From UBA7332 sp051657165 (GTDB taxonomy: Bacteria > Bacteroidota > Bacteroidia > Bacteroidales > UBA7332): a stretch of 64,000 nt of DNA. The translations under genes and the position numbers were made by a program. Shown one piece after another: positions 50,796 to 60,516 of this stretch. A model generated the notes under the pieces. The model did not search any database. It was not told the origin of the DNA and saw only the letters and a list, made by a program, of their open reading frames with translations. Each line of letters starts with the position of its first letter. The first letter of the stretch is position 1. The DNA lies in NCBI GenBank assembly GCA_051657165.1, contig JBOFKD010000297.1, positions 1 through 64,000 on the forward strand. The letters run 5' to 3'.

Positions 50796-52421
50796 TTAGG
50801 TTTTCGGAACACGACGGACATGTTTTACAGGAGCATCCTCTTCTTTTCGGTTGATCCAGTGAAATATATCGTAGCGATCTTTTGGTCTAAGATAATCATA
50901 CCATCTGAAATCAGGAAGATATAACTGATTTTTTTTCACCATAGGAATAGGAGTTAACGTTCCTTTAGGAGATGGCCACATTATCAGTTTATCCATCTGT
51001 TGATTTTTCAGATACAGAGTCAGATAAGATGCTTCTGCATTATTCTGTCCGGTAAGTATACTATCTTTCTCCATTGGATAAAAGATAGTCTGTACATTCC
51101 CGCTTACATCAATCTTATAAAGATCTCCGTCTTTGAAGTACCCTTTCATATCTTTTCCTGATAGCTGATTGAAGAACATCGAGTCTACCTCGGCTGCTAC
51201 AAAAGCAAAGTTCTTTACATGTGCCCAATCCAGCGTACTGTCATTCATATATGAAATAATCGTATCTCCGAATATCTGATAAGATTCATTCCATAATACG
51301 GGATCATTCATCATCTTCAGGACAGTGTCACGCGAGGTAAATATAGCATTTCCAGCTACAGCCTGTGCCTGATTTGAATACATTCTCACCTTCTGAATAG
51401 CCTCCATTACCCGATATGTTGAGTCCGGGAAAGTCACAAGTGTATCAGCTGCCATAAACATAGTATCGGGACGAGAAAACTCCATCATCCACGAAGAATC
51501 TGTTACGAATCCATATTCCGTTATTTCATTATAATAACCATATTGACCATACAGATTCATTTTGCGTGCCGTATCCTGTAGCTCTACATTTACAAAGCCT
51601 TCGCCAAATCCGGTATTTCTGTTATAGAATAGTGAATCAGCAGTTAATATACGCGGTCCACTTACCACAGACGAACGGTCGAGCAAAGAAGCTACATCCT
51701 GTGCTGTATTATACCAGCCACGTGATGAATAGATGGTATTGCTGTCAGAAACGATAGTTGACGGGCCGAGAATATCTGCAATCTTTGTGTTAGTGTCGTA
51801 ATCCAGTGTATCTGAATACAAAGTATACCTTTCATTCACAAGCTTCACATTCTCATTGAAACGGGCTTTTTTAGTATCCGGAGAGTATTGTCCGTAGTAA
51901 GATGTCAGTTCATTTTCCAGATCTGACAAGACTCCTCCCTCGAAATAATAGCCGATATTAATCATCCGGTTATAGTTCAGACTATCTGTCAGCAAGGTTA
52001 CATCCCGGTTCTCCATTTTCACATTATAGCGAAGTTCTGCCAGTTTGGTAGTCCCGTTATAACGTAAAAAGTCAGAATATACGAATAAGGTATCGCCTTG
52101 CTCCATACGAACATTCCCGAATGCCTCTAGCGAGTTATTTGTTTCGAAGAAGTAAGCAGAATCACAGAACATTTGCATTCCTTCCTGGCGGAAACGTACA
52201 TTTCCGCGCAATATCTGAGCATCTGCCAGATAAGCTTTATCGTAGGATAGCGTGTTTGCGTGTTCTAATATCACTTTTTGCACTTTCGGATCTCCTGGTT
52301 TCGGAGGAACCGCTTGCTTCTGAACTTGTCCGTTTTGTGCATACAGACAAAAAACGAACAGACATAGAGCTCCGAGAGCTCCATATCTATTCGCTTTATT
52401 CTTTCTATTGAATCGGAACAT
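50796..52421 (-). CDS. OstA/LptA-like exported protein
   Basis: 541 residues; signal sequence ending LFVFCLYAQ, then repeated beta segments typical of the OstA/LptA fold (ILEHANTLSYDKAYLADAQILRGNVRFRQEGMQMFCDSAYFF, NNSLEAFGNVRMEQGDTLFVYSD, RFNENVKLVNERYTLYSDTLDYD). Proteins of this fold bridge LPS from the inner membrane to LptD. The length and the position just after surA-like genes fit the Bacteroidetes OstA-like_2 form. Six bp separate it from the upstream SurA-like gene. Confidence 0.88.
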   Translation of the reverse strand: MFRFNRKNKANRYGALGALCLFVFCLYAQNGQVQKQAVPPKPGDPKVQKVILEHANTLSYDKAYLADAQILRGNVRFRQEGMQMFCDSAYFFETNNSLEAFGNVRMEQGDTLFVYSDFLRYNGTTKLAELRYNVKMENRDVTLLTDSLNYNRMINIGYYFEGGVLSDLENELTSYYGQYSPDTKKARFNENVKLVNERYTLYSDTLDYDTNTKIADILGPSTIVSDSNTIYSSRGWYNTAQDVASLLDRSSVVSGPRILTADSLFYNRNTGFGEGFVNVELQDTARKMNLYGQYGYYNEITEYGFVTDSSWMMEFSRPDTMFMAADTLVTFPDSTYRVMEAIQKVRMYSNQAQAVAGNAIFTSRDTVLKMMNDPVLWNESYQIFGDTIISYMNDSTLDWAHVKNFAFVAAEVDSMFFNQLSGKDMKGYFKDGDLYKIDVSGNVQTIFYPMEKDSILTGQNNAEASYLTLYLKNQQMDKLIMWPSPKGTLTPIPMVKKNQLYLPDFRWYDYLRPKDRYDIFHWINRKEEDAPVKHVRRVPKT

Positions 52422-52427
52422 AGATTT

Positions 52428-53783
52428 TTATTTTTTTACCCATCCCGGATATTCAAAATCACAGTTTTGATATTCTTCACGAATACGTACGTACGTATCA
52501 TTTTGTTTCTTGCGGATCCATTTATCAAGAATTTCCTGACGTTTGGTTTCTTCCACAATGCGCTTCAATTCCTGATAGTCTTCAGACATATTCGCTTTAT
52601 GACCTTCCGCACGTGCTTTAAGTTTCACAATAGCCGTTACCTCTTTCTGGTTAGGACCAATCATTGTGAAAGGAGCCGAAACTTCACCAACTTTTAGTTT
52701 ATCAATCTCTTTTGCTACTTCAGCCGGAAGCTCCTGCATCTGGAACTTAGAAGTTCCTGAGTAAGGATTCACCATCACACCCTGACTGTTACGGGTATCT
52801 TTATCCTGAGAGATATAGAATGCCGCATCCTCAAAGGTAAACTTATCAGCTAAAATATCGTTACGTATTGAATCTAGTCTGACCAAAGCTGAATCCACTT
52901 CTTTCGGATCAACTTTCGGACGCAAAAGAATGTGACGGGCATTGATACGATCTCCGCGCTTTTCTATCAACTGAATGATATGATATCCGAATTCGGTCTC
53001 TACAATTTTAGATACTTTTTTAGGATCTGTCAGATTGAAAGCCACATTTGCAAACTCAGGTACAAGCTGACCTTTTCCCATTAACCCCAGTTCACCACCA
53101 CGCTGTGCTGATTGTGGATCTTCTGAATACATAACAGCCAAAGTAGAGAAAGACGACGTTCCGCTATTTACACGTTCAGTATAATCTCTCAAACGGCTTT
53201 TAATATTGTCAATCTCCTGCTGAGGAACTTTGGGTTGTAGCTGAACGATCTGCACTTCAACCTGCATTGGAATGAATGGAATACTGTCCTGAGGTAATTT
53301 ACTAAAGAAACGGCGCACCTCAGCCGGTGTTATTTTAATGTTACCAACCAGTTTACGCTGCATCTCCTGCACGATATTCTGGTCGCGTACCATTTCCTTC
53401 ATATCCTCGCGAATTTCAGTATAAGGTTTCCCGAAGTATTCTTCCAACTTCTCTTTTGATCCTACCTGCGAAACAAAATAGCTCATACGGCGTTCCACTT
53501 CACCCAGAACCTGTGTTTCAGGAATATCCACACTATCTAATTTAGCCTGATGTAAAAATAGCTTTTGCAAAGCAATTTGTTCAGGAATTACACAATAGGG
53601 ATCTCCATTAATTTTCTCGCCATCATATTGCATACGTAAACGCTGCTCTTCGATCTGAGATTTCAGAATTGCTTCGTCTCCAACGACCCAAACAACTTCA
53701 TCGATTACATTCTCCTGGGCTACAGCCTTTCCGAACATCATAGCGAATAATATCGAAAAAGAGAAAAAGATTTTTCTAAACAT
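52428..53783 (-). CDS. SurA-like peptidyl-prolyl isomerase/chaperone
   Basis: 451 residues; signal peptide, SurA-N chaperone region (ENVIDEVVWVVGDEAILKSQIEEQRLRMQYDG), and two parvulin domains (about 180-280: VQIVQLQPK...EDPQSAQRGGELGLMGKGQLVPEF...FGYHIIQLIEKRGD; about 285-385: NARHILLRPK). It should guide outer-membrane proteins through the periplasm. Third of three consecutive folding-factor genes, transcribed after the two below; 27 bp downstream of the lipoprotein PPIase gene. Confidence 0.92.
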   Translation of the reverse strand: MFRKIFFSFSILFAMMFGKAVAQENVIDEVVWVVGDEAILKSQIEEQRLRMQYDGEKINGDPYCVIPEQIALQKLFLHQAKLDSVDIPETQVLGEVERRMSYFVSQVGSKEKLEEYFGKPYTEIREDMKEMVRDQNIVQEMQRKLVGNIKITPAEVRRFFSKLPQDSIPFIPMQVEVQIVQLQPKVPQQEIDNIKSRLRDYTERVNSGTSSFSTLAVMYSEDPQSAQRGGELGLMGKGQLVPEFANVAFNLTDPKKVSKIVETEFGYHIIQLIEKRGDRINARHILLRPKVDPKEVDSALVRLDSIRNDILADKFTFEDAAFYISQDKDTRNSQGVMVNPYSGTSKFQMQELPAEVAKEIDKLKVGEVSAPFTMIGPNQKEVTAIVKLKARAEGHKANMSEDYQELKRIVEETKRQEILDKWIRKKQNDTYVRIREEYQNCDFEYPGWVKK

Positions 53784-53810
53784 TTAGTCCTTTGATTTAA
53801 AGGTGAATAA

Positions 53811-54647
53811 TTATTTTCTTTCGTAGTAGTATTCTACATTTTTATTAGATAGAGCTTTTTCATAAAGCTCCTGTTTCTGCCGGTTGAGTATTTCAGATGC
53901 TTTCTCCTTTAACAAGCTCTCACGTATTAAAGTTTGTGCATAATCTAAAGGCATCTCCATCCCTTTTTTCCGATAGTCAGACAAGTTATAAAAGTAATAA
54001 TACTCCTGATCACTTACTTCCCCGGATTTTCCTTCCTGCATTTTAGAAGCATCCAGAATATAAGAAGATATATCTGCATCAGCCAACCATTCATCTGTCG
54101 AATAACGGTAACCAATACTATTCTTAATCGCATATTTCTCTATATTCTCCAGATTCTCAGGGGTTATCTGACGCACCCACTTTCTGAGAGAAGCGATATT
54201 GGGAGAATTCTTTCTCACCTTTAAGAACACTCCTTTATAAAGCGGCTCTTCCAGCAGATATTCTGAGGAATGTGTTTCATAGTAACGCTGAATGTCTTCT
54301 TCTGAAAGATCCTCACTCAGACGTTCATTGATAAGCAACATTCTATATTGGTGAATAATCAGATCCTGCTTGTATTGCTGCACCTTACGATTCACACTTT
54401 CCATATCAGGAATATTCTTCTGAGCTACACTATAAAGCAGCTGATTATCAATCCAGTTCTGAATAAATGCATCTGCAAGCTGAGCGCTGTCGGAACCATA
54501 TACGCCGGCAGGCATAAAGCTCTCTAATTCAGCTCTGGTCAGTACTTTATCACCAACTCTGACCAAATCATTCTCAGACTTAGTCATTGTATTCTTACAC
54601 GAAACAGTGATCAGTAATAACGCAAATATCAATAAATAGCATCTCAT
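53811..54647 (-). CDS. Parvulin-associated (SurA-N-like) lipoprotein
   Basis: 278 residues; lipobox ITVSCKN. The body begins NDLVRVGDKVLTRAELESFMP, as in SurA-N chaperone modules, and is helical with NWIDNQLLYSVAQKNIPD and YKQDLIIHQYRMLLINERL. No complete parvulin catalytic domain is visible, so it is probably a chaperone-only lipoprotein. Sits between two parvulin genes. Confidence 0.8.
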   Translation of the reverse strand: MRCYLLIFALLLITVSCKNTMTKSENDLVRVGDKVLTRAELESFMPAGVYGSDSAQLADAFIQNWIDNQLLYSVAQKNIPDMESVNRKVQQYKQDLIIHQYRMLLINERLSEDLSEEDIQRYYETHSSEYLLEEPLYKGVFLKVRKNSPNIASLRKWVRQITPENLENIEKYAIKNSIGYRYSTDEWLADADISSYILDASKMQEGKSGEVSDQEYYYFYNLSDYRKKGMEMPLDYAQTLIRESLLKEKASEILNRQKQELYEKALSNKNVEYYYERK

Positions 54648-54702
54648 TCAGCTTAATATCATAGATTAATCCGCTAAAATTACATTTTTAGTCAACAGAA
54701 CT

Positions 54703-56628
54703 TTACTCTTTAACTGTTTTTATAATTTTACGGTTCACCTTTACTTTGTATTTACTATTCAATTCCTTAAGCCAGTTACGGTCTAAATAATCCTGATAGT
54801 CTGCCGTTACAGCTCCTCTTACATCCAGATAAGACTCCGGATAGTCAGAAAGCATCTTACCCTGAACAAACATGTACGGATATTCAGCAGCAGGAACATA
54901 TTCTTTTCCGTCAAACATCATTTGATCTACAATCGGATTATCCCCTCTTTTGGCCATAACCCTTTGTACCTTCACAATATTCTCTTTCACATTAAACTTA
55001 CGTCTTACGTGCGTAACTATTGTATCAGAATAATTCTCATTCAACAAAGCTTTAACTTCATTGATTACAGAGTCTTTCGAACATTCAACCACATAACCTT
55101 TAAAATGAGGTTCAGACAGTTTGTATTTCTTTTTATTTTTCAAAAAGAATTGCTCCAGTCCTTCCGTATCTTGTCCGGCTTTATCCCATACACGTCTGTT
55201 ACTGATTTCAAAAAGCAGCACACCATCCCGGTACTCCTGCATCAGATTACGAAAAGCCGGATATTTATCATCCAGTCTTGCACTTTCATAATCCATGATA
55301 CTTTTACTCACATAATTATCGACCAGTGCTTCTAATTTCCGGCTAAGAGGATAACCACCCGAAACCGTATTCAGATAATTAATATAATCCGAGACACTGT
55401 ATATCGTTGTACCAATAGTCAGCAAAGGTTTCTTTATCGACGATGCTTTCTCGCGAATCACCTCCTCGCTGTCTGCCGTCAGCAAATTTTCTATTAATTC
55501 AGGATTCACAGTAACGTTATATTCCTTCTTTAATTTATCCACGAAAGCCTGCTTACCGGTATTGGAACGAATATCCCGCATAATCATTTGCTGAAGACGT
55601 TCCTTTTCCTCTTCATAGCTACCGATTTTTTCTTTTCGCACTAATTTAAAAATATGTGCACCCTGGCCTGTAACAACAACATCCGAAAGATCACCCGGGT
55701 ACTGCAAAGCCACTCCGGTATCAAATACCTCAGATGGCACTTCACCTACACTAAAAGGAGGTAAAACTCCTCCACGGTTACGGGTGCGTGAATCATCCGA
55801 ATACTCTTTAGCCAGATCATCAAAACCAGCCCCATTTTCGAGTTGAGCTTTCAGATCTTTCAGCTCGTTTATCATAGATGTTTTTTGCTCATCTGATGAA
55901 TTATAGCGGAATTGTTTGAATATATGAGCAAGTGTTATCGTCCCCTGATCTGCTCTTTTGTTATGCACCTTCACAATATGGTAACCAAACTGCGTGCGTA
56001 CAGGTTTAGAGATTTCTCCGACAGGAGTATTATAAGCACATGATTCAAATGGATAGACAGTCATAAAAGCCTTCAGATATCCAAGATATCCTCCGTCTTT
56101 TTTAGACGGACAGGAAGAGTATTCTTTAGCCAAAGCTGCAAAATCTTCGCCATTTACGGCACGGTTATATAAACCGTTTATTTTATTATATATCTCGGAT
56201 GTGTCTTTCGGCGTTGCACCTTCAGGAAGCATCAGCAATATGTGGGAAACTTCCACATTCTCGTTCATTCGGCTGTATGCCTCTCTGAGCAAGCGCTCAT
56301 CAACTTCTTTATCTGTAAGATAAGACTGAGCCAGCTGCTGTCTGTAGCCCGATAGTTCATGCTGAAGCTGTGGCAGAGTATCCAGTCTTAGCTCTAAAGC
56401 CTCATGAACTTTCAGTTTGAAGTCTGTGAACATCTTCACATATTCATCAAAGCTCACTTTCTCTACACCCTGCACTCCTGCATTTTTTTTATAAATATAC
56501 TCGAACTCTGATAGTTTCACATCCTGATCGCCGATTCTGATAACAGTTGGATCCTCTTGTGCAAAGCCGTGTATAGCTCCACACATCATAGTCGAAGATA
56601 GAAGAAGTTTTTTAACGAACGTTCTCAT
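54703..56628 (-). CDS. Tandem parvulin-domain peptidyl-prolyl isomerase
   Basis: 641 residues; signal peptide MRTFVKKLLLSSTMMCGAIHGFAQ, an N-terminal helical region, then two PpiC/parvulin domains (about 125-230: EVSHILLMLPEG...YSSCPSKKDGGYLGYLKAFMTVYPFE...FGYHIVKVHNKR; about 235-345: LAHIFKQFRY...YSDDSRTRNRGGVLPPFSVGEVP). A long C-terminal region follows. Periplasmic folding factor, first gene of the SurA-like trio, 34 bp after the UPF0104-type gene. Confidence 0.9.
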   Translation of the reverse strand: MRTFVKKLLLSSTMMCGAIHGFAQEDPTVIRIGDQDVKLSEFEYIYKKNAGVQGVEKVSFDEYVKMFTDFKLKVHEALELRLDTLPQLQHELSGYRQQLAQSYLTDKEVDERLLREAYSRMNENVEVSHILLMLPEGATPKDTSEIYNKINGLYNRAVNGEDFAALAKEYSSCPSKKDGGYLGYLKAFMTVYPFESCAYNTPVGEISKPVRTQFGYHIVKVHNKRADQGTITLAHIFKQFRYNSSDEQKTSMINELKDLKAQLENGAGFDDLAKEYSDDSRTRNRGGVLPPFSVGEVPSEVFDTGVALQYPGDLSDVVVTGQGAHIFKLVRKEKIGSYEEEKERLQQMIMRDIRSNTGKQAFVDKLKKEYNVTVNPELIENLLTADSEEVIREKASSIKKPLLTIGTTIYSVSDYINYLNTVSGGYPLSRKLEALVDNYVSKSIMDYESARLDDKYPAFRNLMQEYRDGVLLFEISNRRVWDKAGQDTEGLEQFFLKNKKKYKLSEPHFKGYVVECSKDSVINEVKALLNENYSDTIVTHVRRKFNVKENIVKVQRVMAKRGDNPIVDQMMFDGKEYVPAAEYPYMFVQGKMLSDYPESYLDVRGAVTADYQDYLDRNWLKELNSKYKVKVNRKIIKTVKE

Positions 56629-56662
56629 GATTAGTATAGACTTGAAATTGTGTTATATGTTT

Positions 56663-57559
56663 TTATTTATTGATCTCTGCAGAAACCGTTATTTCCTTAA
56701 GCTGACTTTTCAGCTCAAATCCTTTGAAGTGGTAATAGACGCCAACACCCGAAACCACAACATTTATAAGGTAGAACAGAAAGCTTACCATTACAGAAAT
56801 AGTCGAATTTAAACCAAAGTAATTACTCCCGGTCAGAAAAACCAGCTCCCTTATACCTATTCCGCCAATCGAAACCGGCAATACCGATACTAACGATGAA
56901 ATAAGGAAAAGTATTGTATATTCAGCATAATCCTTTGTAATTCCCAAACTTGCAAGAATTGCAAATATAGCAATACATTGTAAACCCTGCACTACCAGTG
57001 AATATATCGAACAACGGGGTTCACTTTTTACAAAAGACGGGAATACAAGTTTCAAAAATACAAGATACATGGCATAACCTGCCAGAATCACTACCGGAAC
57101 GAGTAATTTATACATAAACTGTATGGGCACAAAAAGAAAACTCACCGGCAGTATATACAGGATCGCTGTCATTCCGTTCAGACGATCCAACAATACGGAT
57201 GAGGTTGCTTTTTTCAACTTCACAGAGAAGACCTTATTTATCAGATATATTTTATAACCGTCTCCTCCGATCCCTCCCGGCAAAAAAAGATTATAAAACA
57301 TACCCAGCCAGTACAATCTCAGATTCTCTCTCTCTGATATATCAATCGGCAGTTGTCTGAAATAGACATTTAAACGAAAGGAAGAAACAATCTTTGAAAA
57401 AGCATACAACAACAATGCTGCAATCAGCAACAGTTGATTCGCATCACCAAGTGCCGCCTTAAGTTCTTCAATACTGATATTTTTATATACAGCATAAAGA
57501 GCAAATAGCGAGACGATGATTTTAAAAACCAGAATAAGTTGTTTCTTTTTATGCTTCAT
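56663..57559 (-). CDS. UPF0104/LPG-synthase-TM-like membrane protein
   Basis: 298 residues, about 8 helices. LFYNLFLPGGIGGDGYKIYLI (about 90-110) and VLPVSIGGIGIRELVFL (about 225-240) are the family's conserved loops. It has the same family layout as the protein at 13083 but is a distant paralog. The ATG at 57559 overlaps the end of the GT2 gene by 11 bp, so the two are translationally coupled. It probably works with GT2 and the ArnT-like enzyme on a polyprenyl-linked or lipid sugar. Confidence 0.85.
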   Translation of the reverse strand: MKHKKKQLILVFKIIVSLFALYAVYKNISIEELKAALGDANQLLLIAALLLYAFSKIVSSFRLNVYFRQLPIDISERENLRLYWLGMFYNLFLPGGIGGDGYKIYLINKVFSVKLKKATSSVLLDRLNGMTAILYILPVSFLFVPIQFMYKLLVPVVILAGYAMYLVFLKLVFPSFVKSEPRCSIYSLVVQGLQCIAIFAILASLGITKDYAEYTILFLISSLVSVLPVSIGGIGIRELVFLTGSNYFGLNSTISVMVSFLFYLINVVVSGVGVYYHFKGFELKSQLKEITVSAEINK

Positions 57560-58487
57560 GTACTGACTCCTTTTCAAAAACTTCCTTTACAATATATACG
57601 GGATGATTCTCAGCCTGATAATATATCCGCATTTGCATTTCAGCAAAAAGACCTGCAAAAACAGACAATACAGATGCTACAAAGAATATAGCAGAAAGAG
57701 TAAATCCGAAAGTATTTATGCCTGAGAAGAACTGAACAAAAGCAACGAATAAAGCTATTGCAGAAACAGCCATAAAAGCCATTGCCCAATTACCAAAAAA
57801 GTGCATCGGTTTCAAACGATAGTTCTTGATAAAATAGATAAAGCATAAATCCGGTAAAACCTTAAAAATGCGACTTAAACCATATTTAGAAACACCGAAC
57901 ATCCGCTCATGATGCTTAACGGGCACCTGTTTTACTTTCGCCCCCTGTATGACAGTCAGAACCGGAATAAAACGATGCAACTCTCCATATAAGTCAAGAC
58001 CCTGGGCATATTCTTTTTTAAATACACGTATACTGCAACCACCGTCTTTCAGTTTTACGCCTGTAACTTTCTGAATAAGTCCGTTTGCCACTTTACTTGG
58101 AAAATTACGAATCAAAGCATTATCCTTACGATTTTTACGATATCCCATTACGACATCCAGAGATTCTTCTTTCAAAGTTTCCAGCATTGGTAAGATATCA
58201 TCCGGATCATTCTGCAAATCTCCATCCAGAAAAGCCAGATAACGACCTTTAGCAAAGTCTATTCCTGCACGCATGGCAATACTCTGTCCTCTGTTAGTCA
58301 GAAAACTAATAAGCTTTACTTTTTCATTCGCAAATTGCTTAATCCTTTCAACCGTTTTGTCTTTTGACCCATCATTTACAAAAATCAACTCATAATCCGT
58401 ATTCCCCATTGCGTGAGAAACACGTTCAATCATTGGTTGAATATTATCTTCTTCGTTATAAACCGTAATGATAATCGATAACTCCAT
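57549..58487 (-). CDS. GT2 polyprenyl-phosphate glycosyltransferase (DPM1/ArnC/GtrB type)
   Basis: 312 residues. GT-A domain with SIIITVYNEEDNIQPMIERV, FVNDGSKDKT, the DGDLQNDPDDI metal-binding segment (DxD, about 95) and GYRKNRKDN. It ends with two membrane helices (MHFFGNWAMAFMAVSAIALFVAFV and GFTLSAIFFVASVLSVFAGLF), as in enzymes that load sugars on undecaprenyl phosphate. It is 1 bp after the ArnT-like gene; the pair could make and use a lipid-linked sugar donor. Confidence 0.92.
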   Translation of the reverse strand: MELSIIITVYNEEDNIQPMIERVSHAMGNTDYELIFVNDGSKDKTVERIKQFANEKVKLISFLTNRGQSIAMRAGIDFAKGRYLAFLDGDLQNDPDDILPMLETLKEESLDVVMGYRKNRKDNALIRNFPSKVANGLIQKVTGVKLKDGGCSIRVFKKEYAQGLDLYGELHRFIPVLTVIQGAKVKQVPVKHHERMFGVSKYGLSRIFKVLPDLCFIYFIKNYRLKPMHFFGNWAMAFMAVSAIALFVAFVQFFSGINTFGFTLSAIFFVASVLSVFAGLFAEMQMRIYYQAENHPVYIVKEVFEKESVHEA

Positions 58488-58488
58488 C

Positions 58489-60198
58489 TTAATTCTTTAT
58501 TTTTTCGAAATGCACAAAATGCACAACCTGTCTTACATCATTAAACTTATTCGGTGTGCTGGCCACTACTTTTAGCTGATACTGATCTTTCACTTTATTC
58601 TGAAAATCTTCCCATATCTTATCACCGACATAAACATATCCTGTTTCCGGCTGATCTTTTTCAAACGATTTAAGCGCATTGTGCAAATAAAAATTGATCA
58701 CATAATAGCGCGGATTATCAATATTCGGCATATACAATTTCTCTCCGTCAGCCATCCCGGAAGTTTCCAGTGCGAAGTTCTTTAACGACATTGAGTTCTT
58801 TATAACCGGAAGAACATATCCGTCCAGATACAGATTCAACGAATACATAACCGCAATAGCGGCATAAAACATCGCTCTGTAATTGCGTTGTTTCTGATAA
58901 AAAAACACCCCGAAACAAGCAATAAGAGCTATAAGTGTGAATAAATAGCCTGTAAAATGATGCTCTCTGAATAATGACTCTAATAGTCCCAGATGGAAAG
59001 ATGTCTCACTGTCTATATGCAAGGTCTGCGCAAGTTCAGTCAGTGATATGACTCCGAATCCGGATAACAGTGATACTGCCATAACTAAAACGGACAAGAA
59101 AGCGAGAATAAAAGAAACCACAGTCACAACACGTTTCCGGTTGTCAATCAGATAGCCAAACCACTGAGCCAGCAAAATCGCAAAAAACGGATAGCTTGGC
59201 AAAAGGTATACACTTCTTTTACTCGATGGTATTGTATAAAATATAATAATCGTAAGCGCTGCTATCCATGTATATTGCATAACGTTAGGCTGACGCTTGA
59301 AATTATCGGACAATGTTTTATAAAAGCCTTTTCCATTTCCGGTCCAGGCTTTACGAATATTGAAAACAGAAAATACAAGGAGAATGCTCCATGGCACAAA
59401 TCCCATCAGCAAATGAATAATATTTGCGTAAAACGGACCTTTATGCCCTGTATCTTCTGAACCTGTCATACGCGCGAAGTTCTCCGTATATACTGTATCA
59501 ATAAAAGATTGTCCACCAACCTGATATGCAGCCAAATACCATAAAGCAGGAATCACAGAGCTCAGTAATGCAAACTTCACTCCTTCTCCTACCACTTTCC
59601 CGAACCTGTATCCTTTAATCAACAGAAATAGCCCGTAGATACCTAAGGGCAATACAATGCCTACAGGTCCTTTTATCAGAAAAGCAGCACTTAAAGATAA
59701 AACGATCCAAACAGAATAACCCTTTATCCCTTTCTCGAAGCGTTTATATAATAAATACAAAGCGCCTATCATAAAGAATGTCAAAGGCATATCCACACGA
59801 GCTTCCATACTTGTACGGTGCATCTCGAAGGAGGTAAGTAAAATAAGAGCAGCCAGCAGACTACGTTTGTTCCCTGCCCGGTTTGCAAAAAACACAAAGC
59901 TTAGTAGTATTATACCAAAACCACTTAATGCTACGGGAAAACGAGCACTCCATTCTGTTACTTCGTCTGCAGGCAAAGACAATAACGCCGAAAACCAGTG
60001 CATAAAAGGTGGTTTTGTCGCAAAAGTATCACCATATCTTTGCGGAAGTATCCAGTTTCCGGTTTCTATCATCGCCTGTGGGACAAGCGCCTCACGGGGC
60101 TCTCCTTTTGTATAAAAGCTGTTTAAGTGCAAAAATGGGATAAGCGAAATGAGCGCTAACACCAACACTATTATTAAGTTTCTTACTTTCGTATGCAT
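58489..60198 (-). CDS. ArnT-like GT-C glycosyltransferase (GT39/GT83 family)
   Basis: 569 residues with about 12 helices. The first periplasmic loop has the acidic motif of GT-C enzymes (FYTKGEPREALVPQAMIETGNWILPQRYGDTFATKPPFMHWFSALL), close to the ArnT/PMT pattern, and a C-terminal soluble region. It should transfer a sugar from a polyprenyl phosphate to lipid A, another lipid or protein on the periplasmic side. Acceptor not deducible. First gene of the large minus-strand series; a -7 box TATATTTG on the minus strand is at 60379-60372. Confidence 0.88.
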   Translation of the reverse strand: MHTKVRNLIIVLVLALISLIPFLHLNSFYTKGEPREALVPQAMIETGNWILPQRYGDTFATKPPFMHWFSALLSLPADEVTEWSARFPVALSGFGIILLSFVFFANRAGNKRSLLAALILLTSFEMHRTSMEARVDMPLTFFMIGALYLLYKRFEKGIKGYSVWIVLSLSAAFLIKGPVGIVLPLGIYGLFLLIKGYRFGKVVGEGVKFALLSSVIPALWYLAAYQVGGQSFIDTVYTENFARMTGSEDTGHKGPFYANIIHLLMGFVPWSILLVFSVFNIRKAWTGNGKGFYKTLSDNFKRQPNVMQYTWIAALTIIIFYTIPSSKRSVYLLPSYPFFAILLAQWFGYLIDNRKRVVTVVSFILAFLSVLVMAVSLLSGFGVISLTELAQTLHIDSETSFHLGLLESLFREHHFTGYLFTLIALIACFGVFFYQKQRNYRAMFYAAIAVMYSLNLYLDGYVLPVIKNSMSLKNFALETSGMADGEKLYMPNIDNPRYYVINFYLHNALKSFEKDQPETGYVYVGDKIWEDFQNKVKDQYQLKVVASTPNKFNDVRQVVHFVHFEKIKN

Positions 60199-60414
60199 AT
60201 GTACTAATTATCGAAGGAGAATATCCTCTATTATATAAGTTCTGGTTTTAAACGACAAAGAAAATAAAAAATATTGAGTCTAAATCTATAATATTGAAAG
60301 ACAGTTTGGTTATGCAAGTAAAAAAAGAGGTAGAAAAAGGATATACCGGTAACAATATTCCGTATTCATCTCAAATATAAATATATCTGTGGGACTGTCT
60401 TATACTGATAAAAG

Positions 60415-60492
60415 TTTGCTACCTGCAAAACTTATTTTGCTACTTGCAAACTTGATTTTGCTACTTGCTAATTTCAGTTTGCTACTTGCAAA
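60415..60492. repeat. Repeat tetrad D (TTTGCTACTTGCAAA, 21-bp period)
   Basis: Four 15-bp units start at 60415, 60436, 60457 and 60478 (exact 21-bp period, 6-nt spacers). Consensus TTTGCTACTTGCAAA has inverted TTTGC/GCAAA ends around a 5-nt centre. Unit 1 has C for T, unit 3 ends GCTAA. Upstream of the ArnT-like operon. Confidence 0.92.
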
Positions 60493-60516
60493 CCGGATTG
60501 ATCATGAAGTTGGAAA

